A stretch of DNA of 31,340 nucleotides, taken from positions 1 to 31,340 of the forward strand of contig UQTA01000035.1 in NCBI GenBank assembly GCA_900543885.1. The letters are read 5' to 3'. Origin of the DNA: an uncultured Clostridium sp. (GTDB lineage: Bacteria > Bacillota > Clostridia > Lachnospirales > Lachnospiraceae). Below the pieces are notes generated by a model, which saw only the letters and a list, made by a program, of their open reading frames with translations, ran no database searches and was not told the origin of the DNA. Numbering within the stretch: position 1 is the stretch's first letter; each line of letters starts with the position of its first letter. Both the position numbers and the translations under genes were made by a program. Shown one piece after another: positions 28,899-31,340 of the stretch.

Positions 28899-31340
28899 AA
28901 AGCATTGAAATACAGGGATTTAAGTCCTTTGCCAATAAACTGCTTTTTGAATTTCACAATGGTATCACAGGCATTGTAGGCCCAAACGGAAGCGGAAAAA
29001 GCAATGTAGCCGATGCCGTCCGCTGGGTACTGGGTGAGCAGCGTATCAAACAGCTGCGCGGTGCCAGTATGCAGGATGTTATTTTCTCCGGTACAGAGCT
29101 TAGAAAGCCTCAGGGATTTGCTTATGTAGCAATTACCCTGGATAATGGGGATCATCAGCTGGCCATTGATTATGATGAAGTCACTGTTTCAAGACGTTTA
29201 TACCGTTCCGGTGAAAGTGAATATAGGATCAACGGCAGTGCCTGTCGTCTGAAGGATATCAATGAACTGTTTTATGATACAGGTATTGGCAAAGAAGGTT
29301 ACTCCATCATCGGACAGGGTCAGATCGATAAAATCTTAAGCGGAAAACCGGAAGACAGGCGTGAATTGTTTGATGAAGCTGCAGGTATCGTAAAATACAA
29401 GCGGCGCAAAGCCATTGCCCAGAAGAAATTAGAAGATGAACAGGCCAATCTGGTACGTGTCAGTGATATCCTGACAGAACTGGAAAAGCAGGTAGGGCCT
29501 TTGGAACGGCAGTCCAGGTCTGCAAGAGAATATCTTCAGTTAAAAGAAGAATTAAAGATTTGTGACGCCAATCAGTTTCTTCTGGATACAGAAAATACCC
29601 AGGGACAGTTAAAAACAGTAGAAAACCGCAGACGCCTTCTTTCAGGAGATGTGGAAGAAACCAAACAAAAGGCAGATGACCTGCGCAAAGAATATGATGC
29701 ATTAGAAGAAAAGCTGACAAAACTGGATGATGAGCTGACTGCTGACCGGAATGCCTTAAACGAAGCAGCTATGGCAAAAAGTACCAGTGAAGGTCAGATC
29801 AATGTTCTTCGGGAGCAGATCCATACAGAAGAGGCCAATGAAGAGCATTATAAAAGCCGTAAAGAAGCCATTGCAAATGATATGGCTCATTATGAAGAGC
29901 AGCTGGCATCTTATAAGAAAAACCGGCAGAATGCAGAAGAGCATGCCAAAGATGCAGGGGAACGTTTAGAAACAGCAAAGAACCAGTTACAGGAAGCAGA
30001 TTCTACCATTCAGAGTTTAGAAGCTGCCATTGAACAGGCAAAAAGCGATATTATCCAGGCTTTAAATGAAAAAGCAGGTTTGACTGCCAAACAGCAGCGT
30101 TATGAGACTATGCTGGAACAGGTGAATTTACGGCGCAGTGAAGTTTCCCAGAAGCTTCTCCGCTTTAAAAGTGATGAATCTGTTCAGGATGAGAAGATCA
30201 ATCAGGAAAAAGCTTCTTTAGATAAGATACAGGAGCAGTTAGAAACCGCTCAGTTTGCAGCAGAAGAGGCTGAAGATGCCATGATCACTGCGCAGAAAGA
30301 AGTCCAGCGGTTAAATAAAAATTTAAACAACACCCAGCAGGAATACCACATGGCCCATACCAAGCTGGAATCTTTAAGAAACCTTGCAGCGCGCTATGAC
30401 GGCTACGGAAACAGCATCCGCCGGGTGATGGAGGTCCGGGACCGGATCCATGGGATCCACGGCGTGGTGGCAGATTTGATCACTACTGGCAAAAGGTACG
30501 AAACAGCCATAGAAACAGCCCTTGGGGGCAGTATCCAGAACATTGTCACAGACTCAGAGATTACGGCCAAGCAGCTGATCGAATATTTAAAGAAAAATAA
30601 ATATGGCCGGGCTACATTTCTGCCTCTTACAAGTATGGGAAGCGGATCGGCCTTTTCAAGGCCTGAGGCGTTAAAGGAAGCAGGCGTGATCGGCCTTGCA
30701 AGCGAACTGGTAGAAACAGAAGAATGCTATCGGGGACTGGTACGGTATCTTTTGGGCCGGGTGGTAGGGGCTGTTAACATTGATGCAGCGATTGCCTTAG
30801 CTAAAAAATACCGCTACAGCCTGAGAATTGTCACTTTGGAGGGTGAGCTTTTAAGCCCAGGCGGTTCCATGACGGGAGGCGCGTTTAAAAACAGCAGTAA
30901 TCTTTTAGGGCGCCGCAGGGAGATTGAGGAGCTGGAACAGACCTGCGAACGTTACTTGAAGCAGGCGGAGACCATTCAGACAGAGTTAAGTCTTAAAGAG
31001 GCAATTGTTCAGGAAAAAAAGGATGAGGCGGCTGTCTTAAAAAGAGCCGGACAGAAGCTGGCGCTGGAAGAGAATACGCTTCGGGTTACTATTTCCAGAC
31101 TGGAGGAGAAAAAGGGAGAGATTGCCGATTCTTCCTCTGATCTGGTAAGGGAGCATCATCAGCTGGAGCCTCAGGCAAAGGAGATCAGCGAAAGCCGCAG
31201 AAGCCTGCAAACACAGAAAGAGGCCCTGGACAGCGAGAGTGAGGCTGCTGCTGAGACTGTAAATGCACACAGCCTTATTTTGGAACAGGCAAAGCAGGAA
31301 AAAGAGGAAGAACGCGAGAAGCTGGCGCAGTTAAGCATTA
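28889..31340 (+). CDS. smc: Chromosome segregation protein SMC, 5' part
   Basis: The ATP-driven DNA-organising coiled-coil protein of the SMC-ScpAB complex. ATG 28889 lies inside the end of rnc, and the frame stays open to the window end (817 codons visible). Walker A is GPNGSGKS at residues 31-38. The head continues with VRWVLGEQ, the IGQGQIDKIL and FDEAAGIVKYK motifs. Coiled coil runs from about residue 165 to 500. The hinge is at about 505-665 (IHGIHGVVADLI to LLSPGGSMTGGAF). The second coil begins after LLGRRREIEELEQ. The C-terminal head with signature and Walker B lies beyond the window. Confidence 0.96.
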   Translation, partial: MYLKSIEIQGFKSFANKLLFEFHNGITGIVGPNGSGKSNVADAVRWVLGEQRIKQLRGASMQDVIFSGTELRKPQGFAYVAITLDNGDHQLAIDYDEVTVSRRLYRSGESEYRINGSACRLKDINELFYDTGIGKEGYSIIGQGQIDKILSGKPEDRRELFDEAAGIVKYKRRKAIAQKKLEDEQANLVRVSDILTELEKQVGPLERQSRSAREYLQLKEELKICDANQFLLDTENTQGQLKTVENRRRLLSGDVEETKQKADDLRKEYDALEEKLTKLDDELTADRNALNEAAMAKSTSEGQINVLREQIHTEEANEEHYKSRKEAIANDMAHYEEQLASYKKNRQNAEEHAKDAGERLETAKNQLQEADSTIQSLEAAIEQAKSDIIQALNEKAGLTAKQQRYETMLEQVNLRRSEVSQKLLRFKSDESVQDEKINQEKASLDKIQEQLETAQFAAEEAEDAMITAQKEVQRLNKNLNNTQQEYHMAHTKLESLRNLAARYDGYGNSIRRVMEVRDRIHGIHGVVADLITTGKRYETAIETALGGSIQNIVTDSEITAKQLIEYLKKNKYGRATFLPLTSMGSGSAFSRPEALKEAGVIGLASELVETEECYRGLVRYLLGRVVGAVNIDAAIALAKKYRYSLRIVTLEGELLSPGGSMTGGAFKNSSNLLGRRREIEELEQTCERYLKQAETIQTELSLKEAIVQEKKDEAAVLKRAGQKLALEENTLRVTISRLEEKKGEIADSSSDLVREHHQLEPQAKEISESRRSLQTQKEALDSESEAAAETVNAHSLILEQAKQEKEEEREKLAQLSI

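Noticed and set aside
1..31340. CRISPR arrays, transposase genes, prophage genes or toxin-antitoxin pairs
   Set aside because: None was seen: no regularly spaced direct repeats, no DDE or recombinase motifs and no phage structural genes.

Overview
The window looks like chromosomal core DNA from an anaerobic, low-to-moderate G+C Firmicute, most likely a Lachnospiraceae member (Blautia/Clostridium XIVa-like). Grounds: protein family flavour throughout, the run pta-ackA-yceD-rpmF-plsX-acpP-rnc-smc, the ACT-domain/DUF711 pair, strong AAGGAGG-type ribosome binding sites and SigA-like promoters. The genus cannot be fixed by reading alone. There is no phage, transposase gene or CRISPR array.

Layout. 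1-1290: 3' part of a type II topoisomerase A subunit. 1472-3847: asd (aspartate semialdehyde dehydrogenase) and galM (aldose 1-epimerase), separated by a 151-bp structured repeat. 4097-6906: topB plus a left-handed beta-helix protein. 7040-8594 (minus): upp and a membrane-anchored DUF4163/RsiV-like protein. 8798-10218: a 66-aa unknown and a SARP/BTAD regulator gene broken by an in-frame TAG. 10241-10464: a cluster of interlocking terminators and tRNA-Leu(CAA) on the minus strand. 10651-15263: orphan zinc-finger anti-sigma-like protein, polA, coaE and a WalJ-type metallo-beta-lactamase-fold protein. 15343-19579: ACT protein, DUF711 protein, histidine phosphatase, HAD hydrolase and methyltransferase, closely spaced. 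19620-20882 (minus): tmcAL. 21244-22848: HtrA-like protease. 23015-23347: DarA-type c-di-AMP receptor. 23503-25739: pta-ackA (acetate and ATP formation). 25815-26528: yceD-rpmF. 26844-31340: plsX, acpP, rnc and smc, the last running off the window.

The genes are mainly housekeeping: DNA topology and replication (topoisomerases, PolA, SMC), cofactor and phospholipid precursor synthesis (CoaE, PlsX, ACP), acetate fermentation, nucleobase salvage (Upp), ribosome assembly (YceD, L32, RNase III) and envelope quality control (HtrA, WalJ).

The most unusual content is intergenic. A 151-bp repeat with 18-bp inverted ends and two internal hairpins occurs twice in opposite orientation, 24 kb apart (2615-2765 and 26531-26681), about 87% identical without gaps. 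Differences in the long hairpin include compensatory pairs. A fragment lies at 22854-22905, and a 26-bp ends-only version sits inside the loop of the galM terminator. Other dyads are a ~100-bp palindrome between tmcAL and htrA, a 52-bp palindrome with perfect 24-bp arms after the BTAD gene, and a dyad centred on the -10 box of the yceD promoter. I do not recognise the repeat as a named family.
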